From Pithys albifrons albifrons (Eukaryota > Chordata > Aves > Passeriformes > Thamnophilidae): 64,000 nucleotides of DNA. The notes under the pieces were generated by a model. It saw only the letters and a program-made list of their open reading frames with translations, did no database searches and was not told where the DNA came from. The translations under genes were made by a program, and so were the position numbers. Below are positions 31,681 through 44,668 of the stretch, in pieces; within the stretch, counting starts at the first letter, position 1; the number at the start of each line of letters is the position of its first letter. The DNA lies in contig NC_092497.1 of assembly GCF_047495875.1 (NCBI RefSeq), positions 28,339,889 to 28,403,888 on the forward strand. The letters run 5' to 3'.

Positions 31681-34600
31681 GCTACTTAGTATGCAAGGAT
31701 GAGGAAGATAAGTTTTGTACTCCCCTGTGAACCCCCTCAAAGCATCCTAACTACCGTCTTTGATATTTAGGACAGACAAGAAGTTTTGTGCTCCGTAACC
31801 CGAAGGGTGAGTTTCTTCCTTATATTCGTTGTTTACACGAATAAAACTGAAAGTGTTTGAAGGGTGTTTTTCCCATTTTTTCCCTTTTCTTTCTCTTTAA
31901 GCAATCACTTCTAATTTAAAGAATAAAAACTTGCTGCGTTATATATATATATCTCCCCCCGCTCCCCCTACGAATTGTTCAAAGCATTCCCATACCTAAA
32001 TTACCGACCATTCTTCTCCGTGGAAGAGGGTTGATTCACCAAAGTTAAACTGCTCGAGTGAGAATCTAGCGAAGTAGTTTCCCTCCGGACCACCCCCAAC
32101 ACCCAAAGATCTTGAATTTACACAAGAAATTAAAATCCGAGCTCTATTTACCCTTGTATTCATGTATCTTGGTATTGAAATTCCCACCTATGTTTTAGGA
32201 AAGAGGGGGAGGGAGGGGGAAGGTGGAGAGGAGGAGAAAAGAGTGAAAAAAGTGTGGATTAAGTAACACTTTGAAGTAAAAGCATTCAATTCAAAAGCTT
32301 AAGTTCCCATTGGAGAACAGAAAACTTGATGAGTTTTTAATGGCATGCAATGCTCAGAGTAGTAAATTATTTGTTAGTTGACGATGCAATCAGCATTCTG
32401 ATTAAGATTGCTTGGTTTTTTACTAAACATTAACTGAATCAAAACGGTTAGTCCTTGTTGTTCTGCTTGGGGAGCTTTCGTGAAGCAAATGGACTTGCAG
32501 AAAAGAGGTTGTCAATAAAGGTGAGTGCGCTGCAGGTGTCGTTTGAATATGGTTATAAAATCGTTCTGATAAATATTTAAAAGCGTTTTAAATCCACAAT
32601 GTTCGTCTAGTGTATTGTGAACTCTCTTTAAACAAACAGTGGGCCTAGAAAGGCCTTCATCAATCCTTGTTTCCCTCTTGGATGAAAAATGTTACATTTT
32701 ATTCTTCGCTTTTTAAGCATTACTTTCAAAATGCACGTTTGAACAAAAATGTAGCCAAGTTAAATAATTTGGAGACTCAGTCTGAAAGAGGAAATAAAAT
32801 TACCGTTCCTGGATAGGTTAGAAGTGTAATTAAAGCTTTTGTAAATCCACACAAAATATTTATGCACTTAAGTATTTTTAAAATATGAGATGCTCTTTGA
32901 TTTTTGTTTTGATGTTGTTATTATTATAATTTTTTAAAGGGACATCTCTTAATTTTTACTGCGAGATGAGATTATATTTTAGTTTAATGGACTCGAAGAA
33001 AAGCAACAAAACAAAACTCCATTGGCATTAACACCACAGTAGGGAGGGCGATTATTGCCTTTTTTTTTAATGTATGTTGACTGTAAATATTTAGTCTATT
33101 GAATCCTTAGACAAGCCTTGGATAGCACAGATCAAGTCCCTTACTGACTGTGTATGCGTCTGTTTTAAGACAATGTTTATCATTTTGTCGCCTGTTTGCC
33201 TTGGGTCTTACAGATTAACAAGAGACAGAAAGACGAATTAAAAAAAAAATTAAAAAAATGAAGAATTGTAGACTAGAAGCTTTGCATTTTGTGATAGAGA
33301 GGAGAGTTCGTCTTCTATAAATCCAAATTAGTTAAATCATCGCGTTATTCAGCCATGATGATCAGATATCTTTAAAATTCGATAAAAAGCTATTTATGTG
33401 TTTTAACTGTTCCTGTTTATGACCCAAGAGGTTAAACGTCTTTGACTGGCATTTGACTTCTGACCTCATATAAATGTTATCTTATCAGTTCCTGCTTGTT
33501 AACTTGTATTGAGTGCTTGTCCCTGATGGCTTTTAGATAAAAGGGGTTTTAATATATTTACTCTTGAAACTGAGCAACTTGCTTTGTTCTTCGTCTGTAG
33601 TCTCAGCCCACAGAGTAACCTTGTAACCTACCAATTTTTGGTGAATAGACTAAAATCCAAATTATTTACTATTCTTAGGAAGCCTTATTTTTGTCCAAAG
33701 TCATTGGAATTAGTGTAGTGTTTTTTAATATAGTTTGGTCCTTTTTTTTAAATCAAGTTTCTGACCCAAAGGTAAACATTACCTTTATAAGATTTCTAGA
33801 AGTTTTAGTAATAGTAGATTTCGACCAAGAGCAGAGGGGTTAATAGAAAGATATACTTTCTACCCTAATTTGAGAAGCCTCTCTAAACATATTCTAAATC
33901 CATTATATGTGTTATTCACACTGTACTTTTCTTATCCGCTAAAACGGTGTGTTGTTAGATACATCTGCTCTAACTTCGCCTATCATATTGAAGGGATTTC
34001 TTTTATGCTACATATTCGTCTGTATCTTTCTGTCCTCCTCACGCACACAAACTTGTCGATATTAGTATGATGACTCACATGTGCAGTAGGCGTTCCTTCA
34101 GAAAAACATTTAAGACGATCTGCTGTATGGATATGAGCTTAACCGTTTTTAAGTACATTTTGTTACTGTTTGCAAGGGGTTTAGGAGGACGCAACTCTAG
34201 TTCCTCTGTCTGATTTGCCAAAGGACGTTTCCAGTTAATTTTCCTATAGAAATTGGTTTATAATCATAGAGAAAGAATGAAAAGGCAGCCATCTTGTGGG
34301 TGTTATATTGCACTTTTTCTCCTTAGTTCTTTTCCAGACAGTCTTTCTTTCCTTTTGCTGTTTTATTGCCTCTCACTATGTTTGGCCTCGAAGATAGTAC
34401 TTAATATGCGAAAAAGGATATATTCATCATTCCATATACTATGGAAAAGTTACATTCCCCTTTGGCACTTCAGGCAATCATTGCCTAGTGGTTACAAGGA
34501 AATGACATCTGCCTTGATATTTACTCATACTGATGAATGTTAAATTTTGAATTCTATAGCCCTTTGTTGAAATAGATTTACAAAAACAAATACCTAACAA

Positions 34601-34920
34601 AATATTATCCTTGCCAAAAGGACTAATTTGTCTGTAAACTAATGTGCATGTACGCCAAGCAGAATGATAAAATAAGAAATCCCCCGGATGTGCTCTGCCC
34701 CCAAATAACTTCATTCTGGTTAATAATTCTTATTTATTGAAAAAAAAACCTAATTACAGTTTTAAATGTTCACAATGTCTCTTTGAAAAGTTTAGGAGAT
34801 TTGGTCCCTGTTAGCGTCAATTCTATTTTAGCATTAAAAATATTTAATGCCGTTCTTAACTTTATTCTTGAAGTATGGTGTAATTTAAAGATATCGCTCA
34901 AAAATAAAATGTTCGCCTGC
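31681..34920. other. Repeat-poor intergenic sequence
   Basis: AT-rich unique sequence without recognised transposons. A consensus splice-donor-like AAG|GTGAGT occurs at about 32,518-32,526 on the plus strand. No coding exon is supported. Confidence 0.35.
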
Positions 34921-34923
34921 CGT

Positions 34924-34975
34924 AAAAAAAAAAAAAAAAAAAAAAGAAAAAAAAGAAAAAAAAGAAAAAAAGGGT
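34924..34975 (+). repeat. A-run with (AAAAAAG)n
   Basis: About 50 bases of poly-A followed by AAAAAAAG units. No LINE/SINE body upstream was recognised. Confidence 0.9.
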
Positions 34976-35499
34976 TATTGTAACTTAATAGTTGCACAAA
35001 CGAGCATTATGGTGTTCCTACCTTGTCAGAGGTTTTGTAAAGGAAAGCTAAAATCTGAAATTCACAACTTGGCCACCAAACCCGTGAGAATAAGGGTGTG
35101 AAGCTATTTGTCAATAAAATAAGTACCGTCAGCAGCACTGTCATGAATATGCAGACCGTTCAGTTCAGGATTATCTGCTCCAGACATTATTGATTAAGTT
35201 GGTATTGGCAATTTACTAATAAACACTCAGTAGCAGCTTGAACGTGGTGGGTTTTAATTTGAAAACTTGGTGCAAAAATAGAAAACTTCTTTCCCTTAAA
35301 AATAAGAAAAAGAAAAAGAAAGAAAAGGGAAAAAAGACTCGAAATGCAAAATAAAATCCCAGCATCACTTAATGTCTGTTTCGTCAGCTCTATGTTAAAT
35401 GCAAAGCTCGTTGGAAGTGGTAAGAGTTATTAGTAACTCAGACTACACGGATAATTGGTAACTGGTGTTTCAGAATAATAACTCCCGTTCATGCGTCCG
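34976..35499. other. Unique intergenic sequence, enhancer-like composition
   Basis: No gene or transposon. The stretch at 35,100-35,240 is rich in homeodomain-type and CAGATTA/GATTA-like words and resembles the block at 31.4 kb in style. Confidence 0.3.
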
Positions 35500-35600
35500 C
35501 TCACCAAAAAAACCAACCCAAACAAAAACAAACAAAAAATCAAAACCAAACCAAACCAAGCACAAAACAAAACCAAAAAACAAACCTCAAAAAAATTGTA
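35500..35600 (+). repeat. CAAAA/ACCAAA-rich low-complexity block
   Basis: About 100 bases of A with regularly spaced C, complementary in style to the GTTT/GGTT blocks elsewhere in the window. Confidence 0.9.
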
Positions 35601-35749
35601 AAACCTTCAAAACTTTCTTCCCCTCTTCTTGCAAACAGCATAAACCAAACTTTTGTTTCTCTTATTTTCAGAGAATTTTTATAAAAGCTTATTGAGAATA
35701 AATGCCGAGATCAATTTCGAAAAGGGAAAATAACTGCTGATTAGAGGAA

Positions 35750-37210
35750 CAATTATCACCTCTCCCCGCCCCCACCTCCGAAAGAAAACACTGTCCAGTC
35801 GGTATCAGTACGAGGAACCGGCAAAGAGCATCCCCTTTCTGCGCTCCGTGGATCAGAGGCCCGAACCTGCCCTTAGCACCCGCAACTCCTCCTTCAGCCA
35901 GACTAAACCCTCAAAACACCCGCGTGTGCGTGCGTCTTCCTTGTCCGCGGAAGTGTGTGCCTGGAGGACCCAGCCCCCTCCTCGCCTTCCCTGGAATAGG
36001 ACACGAGCATTTGTATTTTCAGTGCAAGCAAAGTAACTGGTGTCATTTTCATTATAGCAGTGGTCACTGTTGCCCCAGTGAGGATGGTCCCCGCTCGTCC
36101 TGCAGCGCCGCGGCGCCTTGCGCGCCCACCTCACCCCCACCGGGGGTCTCACGTGGGAGGCTTCCATCCCCTGCTCGAAGAAGAGCAGATCACATCGTCT
36201 AATAGATTTCCTCGTGTATAAAGATAATTATATCATTGTTCTCCTCTTCGTAGCATTAGCGTCCTGCAAAAGGGTGTGAGTTTCTCTTTGTGCCCAAAGC
36301 TCAGACCCTCCCCAGACCTCGCCCACCGCCTGAGTGCAGTCTTCCTGGCGCCCTAAATCACACCTAATGCGGGCGACAGGTAGCTTTGGAAAAATAGATC
36401 TTGTTGTGGGCTTTGTTCAGAGCAAGGCGGGGGACGAGGTTTCGGCTCTCGCAGAGCCCAGTCTACCTCCACTCACTGAACGCCCCCATTCACCTCGGGT
36501 GCTGGCTTGCTGAATTTGGGACCATCTCTCCCTCCTGTTCCAAACACCTCCGGCACGGGGAAAGTCAGTTTCGGAGGAATCCCAATTTTCCTTTCCATAG
36601 CCAAAACCCAAAAGGTAGTTGGGCTATTACAGCAGGGCAGCTTCCTTAAAAAGATTATTTGAAGTACAAAAGCATTCATTTAGAGTTCGCGATGTCGCGA
36701 GAAAAGGACCCTGCTGTAAATTAGCAGCCTGTCCTGGTATTTGGATAACAAGAGTGACAACTTATTGGAAGTTCTCAAGGAATCATTTATATTTCACACT
36801 CCAGCAGGCAGCTGATTTGAGATTGCCTGTTAGCATAACAAAGGCTCTGAGCCTGTGAACTTCAGAAACCTTTCGACCTCTTAGCTGCTGGCATGAATAG
36901 CCCCCAGCCCTAACTATAGAGATCTCCCAAAGCTCCCCTGTTCGTGGCTAAATTGTTAATCAGGGTAATTTAATATAGTTTTCAATATGCCCCATCTCTT
37001 ATTGGGTAAGGTATTCACGGTTCTCGCCCCCTCCAGAAAGAAAAGTTCTTTATTCAAGTGCAAGAGGTGCAGCTGCAGAGCCCCCAAGCTCTCCCGAGCT
37101 CGGCGTCACCCAACACAGAGGACGCAGGGAGGGAGGCAACCCAGGAGGAGCACAAACATTCAGCCTCCAAATCCATCAGCCCCAAACCCGACACCCTCCC
37201 CACCTTGCTC
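35750..37210. promoter_or_regulatory. Second CpG-rich, promoter-like segment
   Basis: CpG content is raised, especially at 35,800-36,190 and 36,340-36,560. A TTCGCGATGTCGCGAGA stretch at 36,686-36,702 resembles the TCTCGCGAGA promoter element. I recognised no transposon. Short open frames here look like GC by-products. It could be an unmethylated regulatory element or the promoter of a non-coding RNA. Confidence 0.35.
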
Positions 37211-38810
37211 TCCCTTCTCCAGGGAGTCTGGTGACCCCAACGCTATACCTACACTTCAATTATTTAATGTATTTCCCCCCATATTTATATTTTTTCTGCC
37301 ATCTCCCCTTTCTCTCAGTGAGTAGCATCTGGGTTATGACCTGCAGCTCAGCCAGATCCTTCAGGACATTTCTAGGCAGAGATGGGGGGACTTATTTTCC
37401 TTCCTGTTGCTTGGGGTTTCCTTTCTCTTCTTCCCCTCACTCAGACTGCAGAAAATTTGCTGGAACCAATGTTTCTACGGAGGAAACTTAGGGAATGAGA
37501 AACACCAGAGTTTTGAGGGTAAAGAGTATTTCTTGATTTTTTTGCAGCATAATTGTATATTTGAGTTCTTGGCATAGTTCAGGCTTGTGGCCACAGTCTG
37601 CCAGAATTAGTAAATAATGGGGAATAAATCTATACTGTTTGCAATGAAAGCTGCGTGGTCATGCAAGGATGTAGTCCAGGTGCTACATGGTGTGGGGCAG
37701 CATGGTTTTTTCCATGGTCTCTGCCTGAAATGTGAGTGTGAACTCAATATGGCATGTAAATAGCTAGTGATACACATGGAAAGCAACACTCTCTAAAGTA
37801 TAATAAGTCAGGGGGATGTTTCTTTAAAATGTCTAAAATCATGCCAGAGTCTTGTTTATTTCTATAGGTCTTAGAATAATTTTTCTTGAAACAAAAGGAC
37901 AAACCAGAGCAGAGAATAACACACAACTGTGTAGACAGGCAAATCAGAAACACATTTTCTGTATTTTGCTTTCCTAGAGCAGAGACGCTGTATCTCAGCA
38001 TTTTATTTGCATGTTTTGATTTCTACTATTATGTCTGTGGACATCAGCGACACAGCTCTTAATTACTTTTTTTTTTGTTCTCTTTGAAGCTTTATGATTG
38101 TACTTGATGTCCTTGAAAAAATGTTTATAGATTTCAGAATTTTAACTGTTTTTTTCTGTAATATTTGAAGCAATTCTTAATCTAAATAAGTTTATGCTTT
38201 TAATATTTGCCAAATATCTTTTAAATAATTAAACAAATAGAAATAAATAAGATAATCTCTTCACAGAAATTAAAGAATTGACCACTAGTTTCTTTTCTTT
38301 ATGTGACAATAAAATTGCAACATTTTTTCTTACTTTTTGCTTACTAAGATTGTTTTTAAAATTTTATTTTCCCTTCATTGCAATCTATGATTCATAGATA
38401 TGATTCCACATGGATATATCTGAATTTTGTAAAATTTTCTTTGATAAATTAATAAGTTTGCAGGAGAAGATGACTTTACTTTGTGCCCACGCAAAAGTTT
38501 ATTTTTGTATTTAAAGAAAGAATATTTAGATTCTTAATTAAAATAATTATATTTTGACTGACAGTCAAATTACTTCCATTCTGATTAAAAATTTAGTAGT
38601 TTTTTTTTTTTTGTTGGTTGGTTGGTTGCAATTTTTTTTTGTTTTTGATTTAGTTTTTTCCTTCCAGTAAATAAATAACAGGCTTTCTGCATATTAGCAG
38701 ATATTTTCTTAGGTGTATGTTTCTGAGCTGCTTCCATCCAATGATGCAGTTTGGGTCCATGGGGCTATTGTATTGGAAAAAGGATATATATTTGTGACAA
38801 TGTTTGACAA

Positions 38811-38837
38811 GGGGGGTGTGGGGGTGGGGGTGGGGGG
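38811..38837 (+). other. G-quadruplex motif
   Basis: Four runs of five or six G separated by loops of TGT, T and T. This is a strong intramolecular G-quadruplex pattern in otherwise AT-rich sequence. Confidence 0.85.
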
Positions 38838-41596
38838 ATTGAATGCAGACACCACAACAATTATATTACAATCCCATTGAGAGCACCAGCACCAAATTTA
38901 GCCAGACTGATGGGGCACTGTCTAGACGGTGCCTTTTGTGTATCAGCTGTTTATCCTCTGCTTTATTGTCCAGCTTGAATATATGGCTGGAACCTGCATA
39001 TGGAGCCCAAACATAGCCATTCCTGCAGACATATTTTGGTGTAAAAAACAGACAGAACCCTCAGAAGCTGAATGCATCCTGCAACCATGTCCACACTGAA
39101 AAAGTTACAAAACAGAAAAGCAAGAAAACTCAGACTTTTATACCAAATACATAGCTGTATGCCCACACAGGCACACATATGCTTGCAGATAACTATCATG
39201 TAATTAAAAATTTAATTCAGTACAGATCTCACTTGAGATCACAGGAGGATGCATAGGAAATCCTGACTGGGGCTCTGCTTTCTGTAGGAAGGGAGCTAGG
39301 GTGCTTTTGTGGAGCACTGTAGACATGTAGATCAGAGTTTTAATATGCTCCACCTCTTCCTAAAAGAAGGCAGAAAATAAAAATAAGCAGATATTATGAA
39401 GAGGCAATTAGGACCCACACTACATGTAAATTACAGCCTTTCATTTTTTAAAAGGGTAAAGGATAAAAAGAAAGAATATTTATTAAATGTTTAGACAGTA
39501 ATTAGCAGTGCAGACTTCTCAGCTTTTCACTTGGTAAAGCTCATACTTGAGCTGGAATTCGGCCTTTTCTAAAGACATGCAGGACATTTTCAATTTTTTT
39601 ATTTTTTTATTTTTTTTAAGAAAGCATCAGAAACCAAGGACAAGGAAATTGTTACAAAATGTAGTTTTGTCAATTAGTAGGCATTTTTCCACTATGCCAC
39701 AAGGGAATACTTTTTTTGCTATTAATACTTAAAATGTCATCTGAGCCAGAAACATCCATGGATAGCTAAAAGGAAAGAAAAAGAATCTGACAAGACAATG
39801 TGCTGGAGAAGTTTTAGGAACTGCAGCACACAAAGTCTGGGAAAAATTCTTGGGTATTCTATGCCTGCATCTTTGTTATATGAAAATGGCATTCTGTGGG
39901 TAGGTACTGAGATGATTCTGTTTCTCCTTGGCAAGATGTCTGCTGCCTGTCAGGCTGGGCCATAATGGCTCATTTTTTCATTCATCTTGCCTATCTGTGC
40001 CCATTATTTCATTGCTTTTGTTTGAATTTGAAACTCACTGCAGATATCTCTGCAATATTTTTGATTTTTTTTTTACTTGTAATTGGAATTGCACCAAGGT
40101 ACTGACAATAATGGTCTTCTTGATAACATGTTAACTGCAAACTTCACTCTCTTCCTAGCAGGGATATCTTTGCTGAGATTCTTCTGCACTTTTTCTGTCC
40201 TGCTTTTGGAGTGGACACATCACTTGCAGATGTGCTAATTAGAAACACTATTTAAATTGATATTCCTACCTCTGAAGCATATCAGGAAGTCAAATGTGAT
40301 TGATTTACAGTCAGGAATAATGTGCTTCTCTGTGAAGCATTGTGCACAGTGTGGAAAGCCTGATTATCATCAGTGCTGCACACCACGCAGGTCACAAGTG
40401 GAATCACTGTTTTTTCTTGACATGGCATGAGGTGGAGGGCAGGGGCAGAAATCTTCAGAGCAACATCTGTCATCCCTTGGGTGAAGGCCATTTGCCATAG
40501 GACGTTTCTCACACTGTGTGTCTGCAGATATCCTTTCATAAGGCAGTTTTGACAAGGGCCTTGCAGGACTCAAGAGCTGCATCAGATGGCTTGGAAGCAG
40601 GTGCGTAGAGAGAGTGATGTTACTCACTAAATAAATGTCTGTGGTTTGAGTTTAATTTTGCAAATGGAACCCCACCAGGTTAAAATAATTAATTGAAATT
40701 AATCTCTGAAACTTTTGGTAGATCTCCTCTTACTGTCCCTGTGACTTTGAGAGCAGTTAGACCATTCCTATAAAACACACAAACCTATGTCTCTGCTGCT
40801 TCCTCTCCTTTTCTTTTCACTCCCTTCGCCTGGCTCTAAAGCTGATGTTTCTGAAATTGAAAATTATAAGAAAGCACCTACATCTCAGATCTGTGCACTG
40901 CCCTTGAACTGTCGATAAATATCTTCTCTGGTTTTCCAAGACATGATACCCCATCTCTTCCTCTGAGTCTCTTATAATGTGTCCTGCTGTTGGCAAATAA
41001 AGTTCTGATCTCAAAAACCCCGAGTACAAAATAGGTTTGTTTTCTTTTCTAGGTTTTGGTCAACACAGGATGGTTACACAGGCCTGCAGATTGATTTACT
41101 CCTCATTCTTATCATATCAGTCTGGTTAAATGGTTGTGGAGTTATGATTGCAATTGCAGAGCTTGGTGGCTGGAAGAAAAAAGGGCCAGTTCAGGGTTAC
41201 TGATAGCCATCACATCAGGTATCAGAATGGGCACTGCTGTGCACACTGACAGTGCAGAGCCAGCACATTCTGATAAAGGGCTCACAAAGGAAAAGTTACT
41301 TTGAGACACAGTAGCTGCTGGCAGGAAGGACATGAGTAGTCTGAATGCTTGGTACATATAGTTACAACCAGCTTTGTCTAGGTACAGGTTAAATTCAACT
41401 TGCTCACAGGAAGCATTCTATGGCTTGATAACACTGCTCAAGTCACAGCTCAAGATGCAATTTAGCTGTGTAGGGCTGTAACGTAAAGACAACTGGGAAA
41501 ACGTGTGCAGTATTCCACATCTTTTCTGTGGGAAGGCCAGCTGGGAGTGTTGAACATACCTACACACACATGAATTCTGTTAAATTAATTCACTGA

Positions 41597-41700
41597 ATCA
41601 TGCGCTACTCTACAGCAAGAGGCACTTCCGGAGGTCATATTGTCCAGCCCTGCTTTTGGAGTGGTCCCGGGTGGGTCAGTCTGTGTGGGGTTACATCCAG
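41597..41700 (-). mobile_element. Possible decayed CR1 3' end
   Basis: The plus strand reads GGCACTTCCGGAGGTCATAT then TGTCCAGCCCTGCTTTT, which resembles the complement of the CR1 3' terminal region. It is too diverged to be certain. Confidence 0.35.
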
Positions 41701-44036
41701 CTGAGGTCAGAATAACTCCCAGTGTAAAAAGATTGCAGCTGACCTGGAAAACCTGAGACAGAATAAATAAATAGTTATAATAATAAAATAATTTAAGAAT
41801 GCTATAAAGTAAAATTAAATTAAATAAACCCTTCCCTGACATGGTGGTTTCCTACTCCAGGAACCCTATCACACCTGCTTCAAGCATAATGGCTATTTGC
41901 AGGTGAGGGTACCCATGAGCATACAATCAAGTGTTCAACTGTGACTGTAATTAAGAAAAGATAACACAGACCCCAAGAACAATATAGCAATAAGTATAAC
42001 ACAAATTGCTCAGAAAACCCACACTAGCAAGAATTGTGTTAATAAAAAACACAAAAACCTTTCTAAGCATTAATCTGAGTTGAGGGGTGTGTATAATGTG
42101 ATCCTGTCCATATGGTGATGCTTTATGGGGCAAAGCTGAAGCTATGAGAGCAGGCATGATGCAAAGCCATTCTCTTCCTCATCATCCAGCAGCAGCTGGC
42201 TCTCCTTTCTTCCTCTATTTCTTTCCTTCCTCTTGCTCATCCTGAAACAATCTTTACACATCAGCACAGGTGATAAGAGTTTTTACCAAGCCAGACCCCT
42301 AGTCCATTGTAATTCTGTTTTTTCAATTGCTGTTTGCTCAAGTTAGAATAAAATTATTTAAATCAATTTCTTCTTCAGTATTTTATAGATAAAATGATTT
42401 ACATATTTGTGACCTATCTGCTATGGGCACAGTATTACTGAAAATTTTTGTTTTGGGGATTACACTACAATTTAAGATTGTTTTTGTGTTTTCCACATCA
42501 CGTTTAGGTCTCCTAAAGAAAATAACTTTTTCTCTCTATCTCCTTCCTTCTCCTTAAGATAAAATGCCCACTTTTGTCTACATTTATTTAAGAGAGTAAT
42601 GTAGTTTATCAGTTTGATTGTTTGGAACTAGAATTTAATTTGAGTTGGAGACCTTATGGCAAAATATTTATTTTTTTCCTCTGTGGTGAAAGAAATTCAG
42701 ATTTTTTATCTATAAATCCTACACCAAACATTGATTATTTGATCCTGAGTCTGATCCTCATCGCACTGACCTAAAGTTGGCTTAGTTCTATTAAAGCTGG
42801 TAGAATTGCATGACGATAAAGGAGGCGAAGTAAATTAAAATGAGCTGTGGACTTGTTAATCAGATAGCAATCCAAAATAACCACACTTGGTAAGTCAGAA
42901 CTGAATTTGTCCCACCATTTTTACTCTCTGTGCTGCATTGAACTCAAGTTGTTTCTTTAATGTGAATAGTTGGAATATCTAATATAATGGGAGACTATGA
43001 ATGAGTATCATGTCGTTTGGCATGGATTACAGATGAGTTGAAGGGGATTATTTTTAACAATTTCTAGCAGTCTTTTTCCAGAAGAAGGAAAAGAAATGTT
43101 TTCTTAGTTTGGTTGGTTTATACTCTACCTGAAAAATTTTAAACATATGCTTCTCTAGGCTAGTAACAGAAAACTTCTGTTTTAGGTAGACAATAAAGAT
43201 TTCCCTAGGTTATTCTTGTTTACAAAAAACATTGACCCCTACACCAACTGTAGAGTGCATCACCTGCTTGTAAACTTTGTATTTCCCCTTTGTACCTGTG
43301 ATTGTGTTTAATTCTGGTTAGCTTTGCATATAAAAATAATGTATGAAGATTAGTAATAGATATTTAAATATGCATGCATGTGAAATAAAAAATTGAATTA
43401 CAATAAATTTGTCACAAAGAATTTTGGTTTTCAGTTTCCTAGTTATGATGAATGAGATAGATTGTATTGTTCAAAATGTATAGAATCCAAATGTACATTT
43501 TTCAGGGTAGCCTTTTTGTTTGTATGTTTAATTGTTGTTTTGTGGTTATCTTGGGAACGATTAAAAAAAAAAGATATTTTCTCAGTTATGCATTCTGCTC
43601 TGTTGAATTTAATCCACTTTAAAAAGAGGTTACAAAAGGCCAATTCCTATGCCCTTTAAAAAGGGCAACTAACCAGAAGGTGAAAAAAGGCTACCAGAAT
43701 GTAGGTAATTAACCTGAATTTGCAGAGAGATGAACATTTTAGTCATGATTTTTCTGTGTAAGACAGTGACCATGGGAGCCTATGTGGGATTCCAAAGGAG
43801 GAACATGGGTGGAAGGAACAGAGATGAATGCAGTTCTTACAGCTGCCTTGGTCAGTACCTTCTGACAAAACTTCTGTGACTCTGTGAGAGAAGAAGCTTT
43901 TACCCTTTTTTTTTTTTTTAAAGAAACAATGGCTCCTGGTTTTATTGCCTACACTGCAGTAGAAGGAATGTATAGTCAGGTCCTCAGAACTGTTGTTTGT
44001 TCTCTGATAAGAAATAATCAATATTCAAACGTTTAC

Positions 44037-44668
44037 TGTCTACTCTTTTATATGGGTCTGAATCCTGGGTCATCTACCGCCACCACCTGCGGCTTCTCGA
44101 ACGCTTCCATCAGCGCTGCCTCCGTTCAATCCTAAACATCCACTGGTCTGATTATGTGACCAATGTGTCTGTTCTTGAACAGGCAGGGGTCAGCAGTATC
44201 GAGGCCATGCTGATGAGAACGCAGCTGCGCTGGGCAGGGCATGTCTCCAGGATGGAGGATCACCGCCTTCCGAAGATTGTGCTCTATGGTGAACTCGCCA
44301 CCGGCTGCCGCAAGAGAGGAGACTCGAAGAAGAGATACAAGGACTCCCTGAAACAACACCTCAGCCTTGGCCATATTGACTGCCACCAATGGTCCACTGT
44401 GGCCTCCAATCGGGGTTCTTGGAGACACACCGTTCACGACGCTGCTGCTTCCTTTGAGAACGCACGGAGAGTCAGTCTTGAGGAGAAAAGACAACGCAGA
44501 AAGAACCATTCCTTGCCAATGTCACCTAAGGAGACGTTCCGCTGTGCCTTTTGTGACCGGACCTGCCTATCCTGTATCGGCCTTTTTAGCCAGCAGCACG
44601 CTTGCAGCAAGCGTGGGTAGTGCCCTTCTCAAATCTTCGTTCGCGAAGCCTAGCCATGATGATGATGA
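44037..44668 (+). mobile_element. RTE-clade LINE, 3' end (AviRTE-like)
   Basis: A single frame from about 44,042 to the TAG at 44,618 encodes the C-terminal part of an RTE-type polyprotein without a stop or shift over about 190 codons. Landmarks in order are LLYGSESWVIY, LERFHQRCLRSIL, MRTQLRWAGHVSRMEDHRLP, then a CAFCDRTC...GLFSQQH zinc-finger-like end. The short 3'UTR holds a CTTCG-TTCG-CGAAG hairpin and ends in an ATGATGATGATGAC tail, as RTE elements end in short tandem repeats. The 5' part is missing (truncated insertion). CR1 is excluded because the C-terminus and tail differ. AviRTE is the known RTE of some bird lineages. That name is my inference. Confidence 0.85.
44635..44648 (+). other. 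3'-terminal stem-loop of the RTE LINE
   Basis: CTTCG stem, TTCG loop, CGAAG stem, ending 20 bases before the end of the element. The 5S SINE has the same stem with loop TTCT (13,665-13,678). Probably a recognition structure for the LINE reverse transcriptase. Confidence 0.7.

Larger units (their letters stand above)
37211..44036. other. Intergenic, mostly unique AT-rich sequence
   Basis: No coding exon found. It holds a T-rich/GGTT block (38,600-38,645), a G-quadruplex motif (38,811-38,837) and a probable CR1 remnant (41,597-41,700). Short open frames have no recognisable domain. Confidence 0.5.

Noticed and set aside
32518..32526. Consensus splice donor (AAG|GTGAGT) as evidence of a non-coding exon
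   Set aside because: A single donor-like word occurs by chance often. No matching acceptor, promoter or polyadenylation signal could be tied to it.
29000..37500. miR-9-2 hairpin expected between TMEM161B and MEF2C
   Set aside because: Reading both strands for the mature miR-9 sequence gave nothing. It is probably beyond the right edge. The reading was by eye and not exhaustive.
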